From Dyadobacter koreensis (GTDB lineage Bacteria > Bacteroidota > Bacteroidia > Cytophagales > Spirosomataceae), in the NCBI RefSeq assembly GCF_900108855.1, contig NZ_FNXY01000009.1, forward strand, positions 62,001 through 126,000: a DNA stretch of 64,000 nucleotides. Reading direction: 5' to 3'. Position 1 is the stretch's first letter, and every line of letters starts with the position of its first letter. The position numbers and the translations under genes were made by a program. This document shows, one piece after another, positions 1 to 9,027 of this stretch. The notes beneath the pieces were generated by a model that worked only from the letters and a program-made list of their open reading frames with translations, was not told where the DNA came from and did not search any database.

Positions 1-78
1 GAAAGTTTTCCAGATAGCTTTACGCTGTTCCGCACCTGCGTTCGGATCCTGTTCGTGTATATGATGTACTTCTGCCAT
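1..78 (-). CDS. Cytochrome c oxidase subunit IV-family protein, N-terminal fragment
   Basis: An ATG at 78 opens a frame that runs off the left edge of the window, giving only 26 residues (MAEVHHIHEQDPNAGAEQRK and onward). It lies 27 bp after the stop of the coxIII gene on the same strand. The His-rich start and its place at the end of a caa3-type oxidase cluster fit the small membrane subunit IV (CtaF-like) of bacterial cytochrome c oxidase. The membrane segments lie outside the window, so the call rests mainly on position and could be wrong. Confidence 0.55.
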   Translation of the reverse strand, partial: MAEVHHIHEQDPNAGAEQRKAIWKTF

Positions 79-105
79 GTGATTTAGAATTAAAGAGGTC
101 TACGA

Positions 106-876
106 TTAAACCAGATAAAAGAATGTAAATACAAATACCCAAACGAGGTCTACAAAGTGCCAGTAAAGACCAACTTTCTCAACCATTTCATAACTTCCGC
201 GTTTGTCATAGAAACCAGTCGCTGAACGGAAGAAGATAAGGATATTCAAAATAACACCACTAAATACGTGCGTTCCGTGGAAACCTGTGATGAAGAAAAA
301 GAAATCTGCAAAAGCAGGAGGTCCATATTGATTTTCAGTGAGGTTTGCGCCGTGGACTAATTTCTCAACCCAAGTTCCATTTTCGATAACTTTCATCACA
401 GTACCCGAGTCTGTCCCATGGATAAAGTGAGCCCACTCCCAAGCCTGGCATCCAAGGAAAGTAAAGCCACCAAGAATAGTCCAAAGCATATATTTCTCAA
501 CATTTGCACGGTCCATACGGTGCCCAGCTTCCACAGCAAGTACCATCGTAACACTACTTGCGATAAGAATAAAGGTCATGATGCCGACAAAAACCAATGG
601 CAAAGAAATTCCGTGCAAAAATGGCACTGCTTCGTAAACCTTTTCAGGAATAGGCCAGTACATGTTTGAGAAGGTGAAATTCGCAGCATCTCCAACATAG
701 GAAGGGAAACTAAAACGTTGCGTCCCATATGCTACAAGTAATGCAGAAAATGTGAACGTATCTGAGATGAGGAAAAACCACATCATCAATTTCCCGTAAC
801 TTGCTTTCATCGGCTCGATTCCGCCCATCCACATTTTGGGTTCTACCGTGCCTGGTGTTGTTACATGTGCAGCCAT
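106..876 (-). CDS. ctaE: Cytochrome c oxidase subunit III (longer paralogue)
   Basis: A 256-residue polytopic membrane protein of the heme-copper oxidase subunit III family, which supports proton uptake and stability of subunit I. Several hydrophobic helices are visible. The family signature near the C-terminus is present: an FHGTHVFSG segment (about residues 198-206) and a final YWHFVDLVWVFVF segment. Start is ATG at 876, 13 bp after the stop of a second, shorter subunit III gene. The roughly 60-residue soluble loop between the early helices is longer than in that neighbour. It is part of the act-cox-cta operon. Confidence 0.93.
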   Translation of the reverse strand: MAAHVTTPGTVEPKMWMGGIEPMKASYGKLMMWFFLISDTFTFSALLVAYGTQRFSFPSYVGDAANFTFSNMYWPIPEKVYEAVPFLHGISLPLVFVGIMTFILIASSVTMVLAVEAGHRMDRANVEKYMLWTILGGFTFLGCQAWEWAHFIHGTDSGTVMKVIENGTWVEKLVHGANLTENQYGPPAFADFFFFITGFHGTHVFSGVILNILIFFRSATGFYDKRGSYEMVEKVGLYWHFVDLVWVFVFTFFYLV

Positions 877-889
877 TGGTGAAAAATTA

Positions 890-1477
890 TCAATTAAAAG
901 TCAATAAAAAAACAAAAAGGTATAACCAGAGTAAATCTAAAAAATGCCAGTAAGTAGCACAAATCTGTATCTGTCGTAAATTCTTGGCATGCACTTTCTG
1001 CTTGAAAACAGCAATCCATGCATAAATTAAAACAATGATACCACTAATAATATGGAAACCATGAAGTCCTGTAAATACGTAAAAAAACGAACCGGAAGGG
1101 TTACCAACGAAATAGACATTCATTGCCACCAGCTGTTTCCATCCCTCAAACTGCATCCACAGAAACGTCAGACCAAGTACAAAAGTAATAGAAATTGCTA
1201 TTTTCAATAATCTGAAATCATCTTTTTTTGCAGCGAAATAAGCGGTCTGCATGGCAAGGCTACTTACCAGCAGCACACCTGTACTGTACCAAAAAATCTT
1301 TGGCATCTCAAATTCGAGCCAGTTACCTTCTGCTCTCCGTACAAGATAAGCACTGGTCTGCGATGCAAAAAGCATTATAATACTGACCACGAACAACCAA
1401 AGAATGAATTTCATCGGGTCCATAGAAAGCGTAGCCTGAGGCTCCTTATCTACTTTCAAATGTTGAATGTTTTCCAT
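890..1477 (-). CDS. Cytochrome c oxidase subunit III (shorter paralogue)
   Basis: A 195-residue membrane protein with five likely helices. It has the subunit III signatures TGLHGFHIISG (about residues 136-146) and YWHFLDLLWLYLFVF at the C-terminus. The sequence is distinct from the longer subunit III gene directly downstream, so this is a diverged tandem pair and not a recent duplication. Starts at ATG 1477, 17 bp after ctaB. Both copies probably assemble with the same oxidase, but the sequence alone cannot show whether one is used by a second oxidase. Confidence 0.9.
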   Translation of the reverse strand: MENIQHLKVDKEPQATLSMDPMKFILWLFVVSIIMLFASQTSAYLVRRAEGNWLEFEMPKIFWYSTGVLLVSSLAMQTAYFAAKKDDFRLLKIAISITFVLGLTFLWMQFEGWKQLVAMNVYFVGNPSGSFFYVFTGLHGFHIISGIIVLIYAWIAVFKQKVHAKNLRQIQICATYWHFLDLLWLYLFVFLLTFN

Positions 1478-1494
1478 TTCACTAAATTACTATA

Positions 1495-2385
1495 TCACAA
1501 TTTATCCAACAAAAACGCAATCTGAACAATAGGCAAATATATGAAAGAACCGAACATAAGCTGCCGTGCTGTTTTATCCGTACACTTTCGCATCAAATGA
1601 AACGTCTGAGCAAGGAACAATACCCCGAAGACAGTTGCTATAAAAGCTGAGTTAATTCCAGTCATTCCCAGTTTATAAGGCAACCAACCTACTGGCAACA
1701 AAAACAACGTGTAAATCATAATCTGCATGGTTGTGTCCGCATCTTTCAAACCATTGGCTGGTAATAATTTAAAACCAGCACGTTTATAGTCGTCATCCAA
1801 AACCCAAGCAATTGCCCAAAAATGAGGGAACTGCCAGAAGAACTGGATCGCGAACAAAATACCAGGCTCTAATCCAAAATGATTTGTCGCTGCAACCCAT
1901 CCGATCATCGGAGGAAATGCTCCTGGAAACGCACCTACAAAAACCGCAACAGGACCGACGCGTTTAAGTGGTGTATATACAAATCCATACAATACCAGCG
2001 AAAGAAGCGCCAGCAATGCACTAATCATATTAAAATAAACTACGAATATGAAAAGCGACGAAATACCCAAAAAGACTGCCCAGACAATCGCCTGCTCCAC
2101 TGAAATCCTTCCACTTGGTAGCGGACGATTTTGCGTTCTTTTCATCATTTTATCCAAATCCTTTTCAAGAATCTGGTTAATAATATTTGCAGCTCCGGTA
2201 ATACCTATTGAAGCAATACAGAAAAGAACCATCTTTATCCAGCTAACATCTGAAGCGCCAAGACAATATCCCATCGCACCTGAAAAAGCAATCAATGATG
2301 CCAGTCTGAATTTTAATAATTCAAATAGGGCTTTTACCTTATCTCCAACTTTACTAAAACCTAAGCTTTCCTCTGCTGATGTCAT
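1495..2385 (-). CDS. ctaB: Protoheme IX farnesyltransferase (heme O synthase)
   Basis: A UbiA-type prenyltransferase that attaches a farnesyl group to heme B, giving heme O, the first step toward heme A for cytochrome oxidase. It has about nine hydrophobic helices and the substrate-binding stretch NQILEKDLDKMMKRTQNRPL, a slightly degenerate form of the Asp-rich prenyl-diphosphate motif. A YDDDYKRAG-type second motif is present as LDDDYKRAG. The frame is open to a TTG at 2397, but the ATG at 2385 (MTSAEESLG, 296 residues) is the better start. It sits between ctaA and the coxIII pair. Confidence 0.93.
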   Translation of the reverse strand: MTSAEESLGFSKVGDKVKALFELLKFRLASLIAFSGAMGYCLGASDVSWIKMVLFCIASIGITGAANIINQILEKDLDKMMKRTQNRPLPSGRISVEQAIVWAVFLGISSLFIFVVYFNMISALLALLSLVLYGFVYTPLKRVGPVAVFVGAFPGAFPPMIGWVAATNHFGLEPGILFAIQFFWQFPHFWAIAWVLDDDYKRAGFKLLPANGLKDADTTMQIMIYTLFLLPVGWLPYKLGMTGINSAFIATVFGVLFLAQTFHLMRKCTDKTARQLMFGSFIYLPIVQIAFLLDKL

Positions 2386-2405
2386 TACTTTACTCAATTT
2401 CCAGT

Positions 2406-3434
2406 CTACACTAAATCTTCTCTCAGTTTAACTATTTCTTTATGCCAGGAAAAGCGATCCGCATTCATTAGCAACCACATCATGAACTGCAATCCAATCA
2501 TTATGACGGCTAACGTAAGGTGTACAGGTTGAGCAAATGCAGGAACGCCGAAATAAGCCATTATAATTCCTGTAAAAATCTCCAAGCCTAAAATCGCCAG
2601 GCATCCTTTCCCCATCTGCTTGATTCTAGATCCTCCGGCAATCGAATGATCTGTTTTATTTATCCAAAATATATTCGCAGCAAGAACCAATATCGAAAAC
2701 GAACGATGAATATAAAACGGAATCCCCAGCTCACTAACCCATTCGGAACGGCCTTCATAGCCAAGCGCACGAATCGCTTCATCCATCATTTCCCGAACCT
2801 GTGTGCCTATTAGAATCTGGATCAGTGACAATGTCAGGACTAGGAAACTCAACTTATTTATAAGACTCTTATTACTGATCAGTTTACCATCTCTTTCCTC
2901 TGAATAAGAGGCTCTGATAAAAAGGTAAATCAATATGAATACAATCACGATCGCCAAAAGCATATGGACTGTAATCATCACAGGATGCAGTTCAGAAGAA
3001 ACTACTTTTGAGCCAAGCCACCCCTGCAACCCCACCAGAATAAAAGCTAATAAACTATAAACGAATAAGCTTTTTCTATTCGATTTTAAATAAGGAATTG
3101 AAGAAAGCAGCGTTACGAAGATCATTATCCCAGTAAAAGCCCCGAAAAGTCTGTTTACATATTCAATCCAGGTTTTAACCGGATTAAATATTACTTCTCC
3201 TTTCAGTTTAGCTCCGTAGATTTCCTTATAATTTAATGGTAGCTGCGAAACCTCTGTTGGAGGTATCCAGCTACCAAAGCATTTTGGCCAATCGGGACAA
3301 CCCATGCCAGCGCCTGTACTTCTCACAACCCCACCAACCATAATCAGGATGTAGAGTGTAATGACAGTATTCAGTGTCAACCGCCGGAACCGACGATTGA
3401 CACGTGAATCAATGAGCTGTGTTAAATTGGTCAT
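2406..3434 (-). CDS. ctaA: Heme A synthase (COX15/CtaA family)
   Basis: A membrane monooxygenase that converts heme O to heme A. Eight hydrophobic segments are visible. The first half has the VVRSTGAGMGCPDWPKCFG signature after the first helix; the second half has an IHRSFSILVLAANI helix with a heme-ligand His. I chose the ATG at 3434 (MTNLTQLIDSRVN, 342 residues). This overlaps the 3' end of coxI by 26 bp and suggests translational coupling; the longer in-frame start at 3470 lies deeper inside coxI. Confidence 0.93.
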   Translation of the reverse strand: MTNLTQLIDSRVNRRFRRLTLNTVITLYILIMVGGVVRSTGAGMGCPDWPKCFGSWIPPTEVSQLPLNYKEIYGAKLKGEVIFNPVKTWIEYVNRLFGAFTGIMIFVTLLSSIPYLKSNRKSLFVYSLLAFILVGLQGWLGSKVVSSELHPVMITVHMLLAIVIVFILIYLFIRASYSEERDGKLISNKSLINKLSFLVLTLSLIQILIGTQVREMMDEAIRALGYEGRSEWVSELGIPFYIHRSFSILVLAANIFWINKTDHSIAGGSRIKQMGKGCLAILGLEIFTGIIMAYFGVPAFAQPVHLTLAVIMIGLQFMMWLLMNADRFSWHKEIVKLREDLV

Positions 3435-5289
3435 TAAAATTTTGAGCCTCAATCTCTTTTTCTGTGGCAATCAACTCATTCTCATGTGGGAAATTAGATT
3501 CCAAGGTCTGAGAATAAGGAATATTTTGAGGTATGAAATCCTCTTTTGCACCAGGCTTGCTATAATCATATGACCAACGGTACACGGCAGGAATCTCACC
3601 TTCCCAGTTACCATGACCAGGAACGATTGGTGTAGTCCATTCCAAGGTGTTCGATCTCCATGGATTTTTCGGAGCCGTTTTGCCTTTGAAAATGTTCACG
3701 AAGAAATTATAAAGGAATATGAACTGTGCAAGGAACGATAAAATCGCAGCGACGGTGATGAACATATTCATGTCCATAAACTTGTGCGTGAAATCATAAC
3801 TTGTAAACTGGTAGTAACGACGTGGGAAACCAGCGATACCTACATAGTGCATTGGAATAAAGACAAGATAAATACCAATGAATGAGAACCAGAAATGGAT
3901 CTGACCCAACGTATTGTTCATCATTTTTCCAAACATTTTAGGGAACCAGTGGTAGACTCCGGCAAATAAGCCAAACGCTGATGCAGCACCCATTACAAGG
4001 TGAAAGTGAGCAACTACGAAATATGTATCGTGAAGTTGAATATCAAGCGCACTGTTACCCAGAATAATACCAGTCAAACCACCGGAAACGAACAATGACA
4101 CCATACCAATCGCAAACAGCATAGCCGGCGTAAATACGATGTTACCTTTCCAGAGCGTAGTGATGTAGTTAAATCCTTTCACCGCAGAAGGAACTGCAAT
4201 GATCAAGGTAAGGAACATAAATACAGATCCAAGGAACGGATTCATACCTGTTACGAACATATGGTGGGCCCATACAATAAAGGCAAGGAATGCGATACCA
4301 AGCATAGAAGCAATCATCGCGCGGTATCCAAAGATCGGCTTACGTGCATTTGTTGCGATAACCTCAGAAGTAATTCCAAGACCTGGAAGAAGTACAATGT
4401 ACACCTCTGGGTGACCAAGGAACCAGAATAAGTGCTGGAATAATATCGGACTACCACCTACATTAGGTAATGCTTCGCCATTGATATAAATTTCTGACAG
4501 GTAAAAGCTTGTTCCAAAATGACGGTCAAAGATCAAAAGCAATACTGATGATAAAAGAACCGGGAATGAAATAAGTCCAAGGACAGCTGTAATAAGGAAT
4601 GCCCAGATTGTCAAAGGAAGACGATCAAATGACATACCGCGTGTACGAAGGTTAATTACAGTTGTGATGTAATTGATACCACCTAAAAGCTGAGATACGA
4701 TAAAGAAAGCCATACTAGCCAACCAAAGCGTCATACCCATTCCTGAACCTTGATGCGCTTGCGGCAATGCACTTAATGGTGGATAAATTACCCATCCACC
4801 CGCAGCAGGCCCCGTTTGCAGGAACAAAGATGCAAACATGACTACACTGGCCAGGAAGAAGAACCAGTAAGATAACATGTTCATAAATCCTGATGCCATA
4901 TCACGCGCACCAATCTGTAGTGGTATAAGGAAGTTACTGAAAGTTCCACTTAAACCTGCTGTCAGTACAAAGAATACCATGATGGTACCGTGCATTGTAA
5001 CCAACGCCAGGTAAAAATTAGGATCCAATTTTCCGGAGTCACTGATCCAGGCACCTAATATAGGTTTCAACCAAGACAGGTTAGAATCCGGCATACCCAA
5101 CTGGATACGGAAAATAACTGACATGGAAATTCCGATAACTGCCCACATGATACCAGTTATCAGGTACTGTTTAGCAATTACCTTGTGATCTTCACTAAAT
5201 ACGTATTTCTGCCAAAAGCTTTGTGGCTCGTGATGGTGCGCATGTTCCTCGTGGTGTCCAGCGGTGTCCAATCCTTCAATAGCTGACAT
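3409..5289 (-). CDS. ctaD: Cytochrome c oxidase subunit I, type A1
   Basis: The 626-residue catalytic subunit of the terminal oxidase, reducing O2 to water and pumping protons. It has twelve or more membrane helices. Metal ligands are all visible: H100 and H430 for heme a, H428 for heme a3, and H293, H342 and H343 for CuB. GHPEVY at 292-297 carries the cross-linked Tyr and the Glu that defines the A1 class with a D-channel; the D-channel entrance Asp is D130 (IGARDMASG). The N-terminus is His-rich (residues 12-20). It lies directly after coxII and overlaps ctaA. Confidence 0.97.
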   Translation of the reverse strand: MSAIEGLDTAGHHEEHAHHHEPQSFWQKYVFSEDHKVIAKQYLITGIMWAVIGISMSVIFRIQLGMPDSNLSWLKPILGAWISDSGKLDPNFYLALVTMHGTIMVFFVLTAGLSGTFSNFLIPLQIGARDMASGFMNMLSYWFFFLASVVMFASLFLQTGPAAGGWVIYPPLSALPQAHQGSGMGMTLWLASMAFFIVSQLLGGINYITTVINLRTRGMSFDRLPLTIWAFLITAVLGLISFPVLLSSVLLLIFDRHFGTSFYLSEIYINGEALPNVGGSPILFQHLFWFLGHPEVYIVLLPGLGITSEVIATNARKPIFGYRAMIASMLGIAFLAFIVWAHHMFVTGMNPFLGSVFMFLTLIIAVPSAVKGFNYITTLWKGNIVFTPAMLFAIGMVSLFVSGGLTGIILGNSALDIQLHDTYFVVAHFHLVMGAASAFGLFAGVYHWFPKMFGKMMNNTLGQIHFWFSFIGIYLVFIPMHYVGIAGFPRRYYQFTSYDFTHKFMDMNMFITVAAILSFLAQFIFLYNFFVNIFKGKTAPKNPWRSNTLEWTTPIVPGHGNWEGEIPAVYRWSYDYSKPGAKEDFIPQNIPYSQTLESNFPHENELIATEKEIEAQNFNDQFNTAH

Positions 5290-5318
5290 ATGCTTGTTTT
5301 GAATTTAAAGTAATAAAA

Positions 5319-6431
5319 TTAGCGAAGAGCCGCAGTTGTTCCAATTCCTCCACCTGTCGAAGCTGTTTTTGCAGTATCAGCAGGAGTTGCTGTATCAGCT
5401 GGCAATCCTTTCATTGCCTTTGCTTTCAAATTGTCCGGGACTTTCGCAAGATATTCCGGGTATGTCTGAAGAAATGTTGATTGTTCTGCACACCATTTCT
5501 TATATGACGCCTCGTCTTCAACAACCAGATTAATTTTCATTGAGAAGTGACCTTGTCCGCAAACTTCTGTACAAGCGATCTCGTATTTAAAATTTGGGTT
5601 ACCGGTTTCAGCGCGCATATCCGCAGTTGTCTTATCCGGAACAAACCAGAACTTGGTCGGCATACCTGGAACGGCATCCATCTTCACACGCATGTGTGGG
5701 ATAAATACACTGTGCAAAACGTCACGTGCACGAATTTTTAAAAGAACCGGACGTCCTACCGGAATGTGCATCTCTGTAGGATTTAAAAAGTCATCGAATG
5801 AATTTTCGTCTGACAAGTCAATTCCAACTTCGTTTTGAGCATCAATCAATTTATAATTATAGTTCCCAAGCTTGTTATCATTCACACCGCCGTAACGTAC
5901 AATCCAGTTAAATTGTTTACCAGTGATTTCAATAACTTCTGCGTCAGCAGGAGCATCAGATGTAATATCAGACCATGCCTTCCAGCCCGTAAAGACCAGC
6001 ATAGCCATTACAATTGCAGGAATGATTGTCCAGATTAACTCCAACTTGTGGTTATCAGGATAAAAAGAAGCCTTGTTTCCTTTTTTATATTGATACTTCC
6101 AGGAGAAAAAGAAAATCAAGAAGTTAACGAAGATGAATGGAATCGTAAGCACACCCATTGAGAACCAGAACAAATCGTCGGTCCTTCTTCCATGCACCGA
6201 CGATGCAATCGGAAGAAAATGTTCACGGGCATGCATGTAAGACCATGTAGTACCGACAGCCGCAGCAATAATGATCACAATAAACATTGCGCCATTCCAA
6301 CTGTTTCCCGAAGGAGCTTCGTCAGCCGACTCAGGTTTTTTTACACTTTTAAGAACATCTTGTAGCCGGGATACCACGATAACCGTGAGAACCACAAAAA
6401 CTAAGGCAACTAATGCGATGATAAAATACAT
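5319..6431 (-). CDS. ctaC: Cytochrome c oxidase subunit II
   Basis: The electron-entry subunit (370 residues). The periplasmic cupredoxin domain has a complete CuA site: H240, C287, E289, C291, H295 and M298 (CTEVCGQGHFSM). No CXXCH motif follows, so this is not the caa3 form with a fused cytochrome c; electrons probably come from ActA, ActE or a soluble cytochrome. Four hydrophobic segments are visible (about 3-20, 46-66, 88-110, 133-153), two more than the usual hairpin. The C-terminal tail from about 343 is Ala/Thr-rich. It starts at ATG 6431, 21 bp after actF. Confidence 0.95.
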   Translation of the reverse strand: MYFIIALVALVFVVLTVIVVSRLQDVLKSVKKPESADEAPSGNSWNGAMFIVIIIAAAVGTTWSYMHAREHFLPIASSVHGRRTDDLFWFSMGVLTIPFIFVNFLIFFFSWKYQYKKGNKASFYPDNHKLELIWTIIPAIVMAMLVFTGWKAWSDITSDAPADAEVIEITGKQFNWIVRYGGVNDNKLGNYNYKLIDAQNEVGIDLSDENSFDDFLNPTEMHIPVGRPVLLKIRARDVLHSVFIPHMRVKMDAVPGMPTKFWFVPDKTTADMRAETGNPNFKYEIACTEVCGQGHFSMKINLVVEDEASYKKWCAEQSTFLQTYPEYLAKVPDNLKAKAMKGLPADTATPADTAKTASTGGGIGTTAALR

Positions 6432-6452
6432 GATAATAACGGGTTAAGCAAA

Positions 6453-7790
6453 TTATGCGATATCGTGATGCAATGACTCTTCCAACATAGGATGGTGCTT
6501 TGGAATCAAGTTTGCCTTTTCCAATTGAGTCGCCATTGACCAAACAAATCCACAAATGAAGACAATGAAGAATCCCCATTCTAACGGGCCAAACCCCGCT
6601 GTATTTCCAGCACTACCTGGCATGATGTTCGTGTAAAAATCCATATAATGGCCTAAAATTACACTCCAGCAAGCAACTTTCAGAATCGAATGCGTAAACT
6701 TAGAATCTCTTGTCATCAATACCAGGAATGGCAAGAAGAAATTAAGGAATAAGGTGATAAAGAATGGAGCTTTAAAAATGCTTCCGTGTCCTCTAAAACG
6801 TTCTATGAAATAAATAATTTCTTCCGGCTGGTTGGCATAGTAAATCAAAAGAAACTGAGCAAACCAAACATAAGTCCAGAAAATACTGAATGCGAAAACA
6901 AATTTACCAAGATCACGAAGATGGCTTGAATTAACCGCTTTCAAATAACCTCTTTCTCTCAACATCACGACAGTAAGTGTGATAACTGCCAAACCTGCAA
7001 CGTGCCAGCTTGCCAATGTGTACCATCCAAACATTGTACTAAACCAGTGAGGATCTACTGACATTACAAAGTCCCAGGCAGATGTAGAAGATGTCACTCC
7101 AAATACTACAAGAAATGCTGTTCCTAAACGTATTGATTTATCATATAATTCTGTTCCTCCGATTTGATCTTCTTCCAATGAGAACTGACGGATCTTTCTC
7201 CACATGAAATACCATGCAACAAAGTAAAATATCATTCTTCCCACAAAGAAAGGAGTGTTCAAATACCCACTTTTCCCGGCAAGAACTTCGTCATACTCCG
7301 GTCCACCAACTTCATATACCTCACTATGCGTCCAGTGAAATAAATCATGACCGCCAAGGAAAAACACAACCAACATTACAATACCAGTAACTGGCAAAAA
7401 TGCAGGCATTGCTTCCGGTACTCTTTTAAATACTGCTGACCATCCCGCCTGAGCAAGATAGTTATATGATATAAAAAACATACCTACCACAGAAATCCCA
7501 GTAAAATATACTGCGTTCACCCAAAGGTTTGCCCAAATACGTGTCAACCAGCTAACATGATGTTCAGCATGACCTGCTTCATGTCCAGCTGCGGCGTGAC
7601 CCGTTATAGCATTCACTGCACCATGTGCTGCTTCTGCTTCATGATGTCCACCTCCACCGGTAGCTGCCAAATAAACACCCACTACAACCAGAGCCGCACC
7701 AATTGCGCCTCCAATTATCAGGTTTCTTTTAGCTCCCGAAGTGAATTCAAACCGTTCTTCAATAGAAGGAATCGAATGTGCTGATGCCAT
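6453..7790 (-). CDS. actF: Alternative complex III subunit ActF (quinol:cytochrome c oxidoreductase)
   Basis: A 445-residue, roughly ten-helix membrane protein at the end of the act gene set. In the known complex ActF is an NrfD-like paralogue of ActC that forms part of the membrane core. After a short cytoplasmic start (MASAHSIPSIEERFEF) a first helix is followed by a long His-rich loop (about residues 51-78). Identity is supported by size, topology and operon position between actE and coxII; no cofactor motif is expected. Start ATG 7790. Confidence 0.88.
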   Translation of the reverse strand: MASAHSIPSIEERFEFTSGAKRNLIIGGAIGAALVVVGVYLAATGGGGHHEAEAAHGAVNAITGHAAAGHEAGHAEHHVSWLTRIWANLWVNAVYFTGISVVGMFFISYNYLAQAGWSAVFKRVPEAMPAFLPVTGIVMLVVFFLGGHDLFHWTHSEVYEVGGPEYDEVLAGKSGYLNTPFFVGRMIFYFVAWYFMWRKIRQFSLEEDQIGGTELYDKSIRLGTAFLVVFGVTSSTSAWDFVMSVDPHWFSTMFGWYTLASWHVAGLAVITLTVVMLRERGYLKAVNSSHLRDLGKFVFAFSIFWTYVWFAQFLLIYYANQPEEIIYFIERFRGHGSIFKAPFFITLFLNFFLPFLVLMTRDSKFTHSILKVACWSVILGHYMDFYTNIMPGSAGNTAGFGPLEWGFFIVFICGFVWSMATQLEKANLIPKHHPMLEESLHHDIA

Positions 7791-7825
7791 TATTCAAATA
7801 TTATTTCTCAGTTATCAAAAATAGA

Positions 7826-8434
7826 CTATGCTCCTTTTTGCAGCTTTTGTACATAATGTACAATTTTCCAGCGCTCCTCAGGATTAATTTGGGAACCATG
7901 AGGCCACATACGCGCTTTACCATAGGTAATAACGTGGAAAATATGTCCTTCATTAAGGTTCTTGTAAGCATCACTTGCGTAGTTAGGAACCCCTTTGTAA
8001 ATAGCAGCTACCTTACCATCTCCGGCTCCTGTTGCTCCATGGCAATGCTGGCAATATCTTTCAAATAAGACTTTACCTTCAGCCATTGTTTTTTCATTAA
8101 GAGGAACCGGATTTTTCAGAACTCTTTCTGAGATAGATATACTGTCTGCCGGAATATTGTAAACCATGAGGTCAACCTGAGCTGAGTCACTGTCACCAAA
8201 TGATGTCTTATAGTTACGGCGCGCAACAGTTCCTTCAACCGGCAAACGCATTGTCAATCCCATTGGGTTGATAGGGTTCGCTTTTTCTTGTCTGTATGGT
8301 TCGTAGCCTACAGGCAAGTACATATTCGGAGCATATTCTTTACCAGGGTTGCTAGGATCACGCTTACAACTAACTGCTGCAATCAGAATAATAGCAAAGG
8401 CTATTGAATACTTATATAAACTTTTCAATTTCAT
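7826..8434 (-). CDS. actE: Alternative complex III subunit ActE, monoheme cytochrome c lipoprotein
   Basis: A 202-residue lipoprotein: the signal peptide ends at a lipobox-like AAVSC (C23). One cytochrome c domain is seen in the C-terminal half, with CQHCH at 128-132 and likely axial M176 (ARMWPHGSQ). In alternative complex III this subunit passes electrons out of the complex. A longer frame opens at 8479, but it would overlap actD and put 15 residues before the signal peptide; the ATG at 8434 gives a clean lipoprotein start 13 bp after actD. Confidence 0.92.
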   Translation of the reverse strand: MKLKSLYKYSIAFAIILIAAVSCKRDPSNPGKEYAPNMYLPVGYEPYRQEKANPINPMGLTMRLPVEGTVARRNYKTSFGDSDSAQVDLMVYNIPADSISISERVLKNPVPLNEKTMAEGKVLFERYCQHCHGATGAGDGKVAAIYKGVPNYASDAYKNLNEGHIFHVITYGKARMWPHGSQINPEERWKIVHYVQKLQKGA

Positions 8435-8447
8435 CGATCCAAGCACA

Positions 8448-8978
8448 TTAAAATTGTTTGATGTTAACCTCTTCTGCACCGCTGTCTCTCAGTGCACGGG
8501 AAATCTCATCTTCACTCATTGAATTTCTACCCAAGTTGATTGCCATTACAAATTTATTGTCCGTTGCGCGAACGTCAAATCTTTCATGGAAATGTGTACC
8601 GGGCCCTAGTCCATTCGAGATAAAAAACGTGATAACCATACCAAATGCTGTGAAAAGTACGGTTAACTCAAATGTAATAGGAATATAGTTTGGCAGAGAA
8701 ATTGAATCTTTACCACCTACAATCATTGGCCAGTCAATACCCATAGTCCAGATCATAAGGGTTAAAGCCACGCAACATCCGGTAACACCGAACATAAATG
8801 CAGCAATCCCGATTCTTGTACGAGGGTGGCCTAAAGCATCATCCAATCCATGGATAGGGAATGGTGAATACACTTCCTGTATTTTAACCCCAGCCTTTCT
8901 CAATTTTGGTACTGCATGTAATACAGTATCGTCATCGTCGTAGACTCCAACTAAATATTTACCAGATAATTCTGCCAT
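8448..8978 (-). CDS. actD: Alternative complex III subunit ActD (DUF3341)
   Basis: A 176-residue protein with an N-terminal soluble domain (LVGVYDDDDTVLHAVPKLR) and two membrane helices (about residues 57-80 and 102-125), then a short C-terminal soluble part. This is the DUF3341 layout of ActD, an accessory membrane subunit of alternative complex III with no cofactor. Start ATG 8978, 49 bp after actC. The gene order act-C-D-E-F supports the assignment. Confidence 0.9.
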   Translation of the reverse strand: MAELSGKYLVGVYDDDDTVLHAVPKLRKAGVKIQEVYSPFPIHGLDDALGHPRTRIGIAAFMFGVTGCCVALTLMIWTMGIDWPMIVGGKDSISLPNYIPITFELTVLFTAFGMVITFFISNGLGPGTHFHERFDVRATDNKFVMAINLGRNSMSEDEISRALRDSGAEEVNIKQF

Positions 8979-9027
8979 ATTTATACTATTATTAAATATT
9001 GTTCTTTCGCCCGAAGCGATTTTTTAC

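Noticed and set aside
5319-6431. Fused cytochrome c in coxII (true caa3 type)
   Set aside because: No CXXCH anywhere in the protein; only the CuA cysteines are present.
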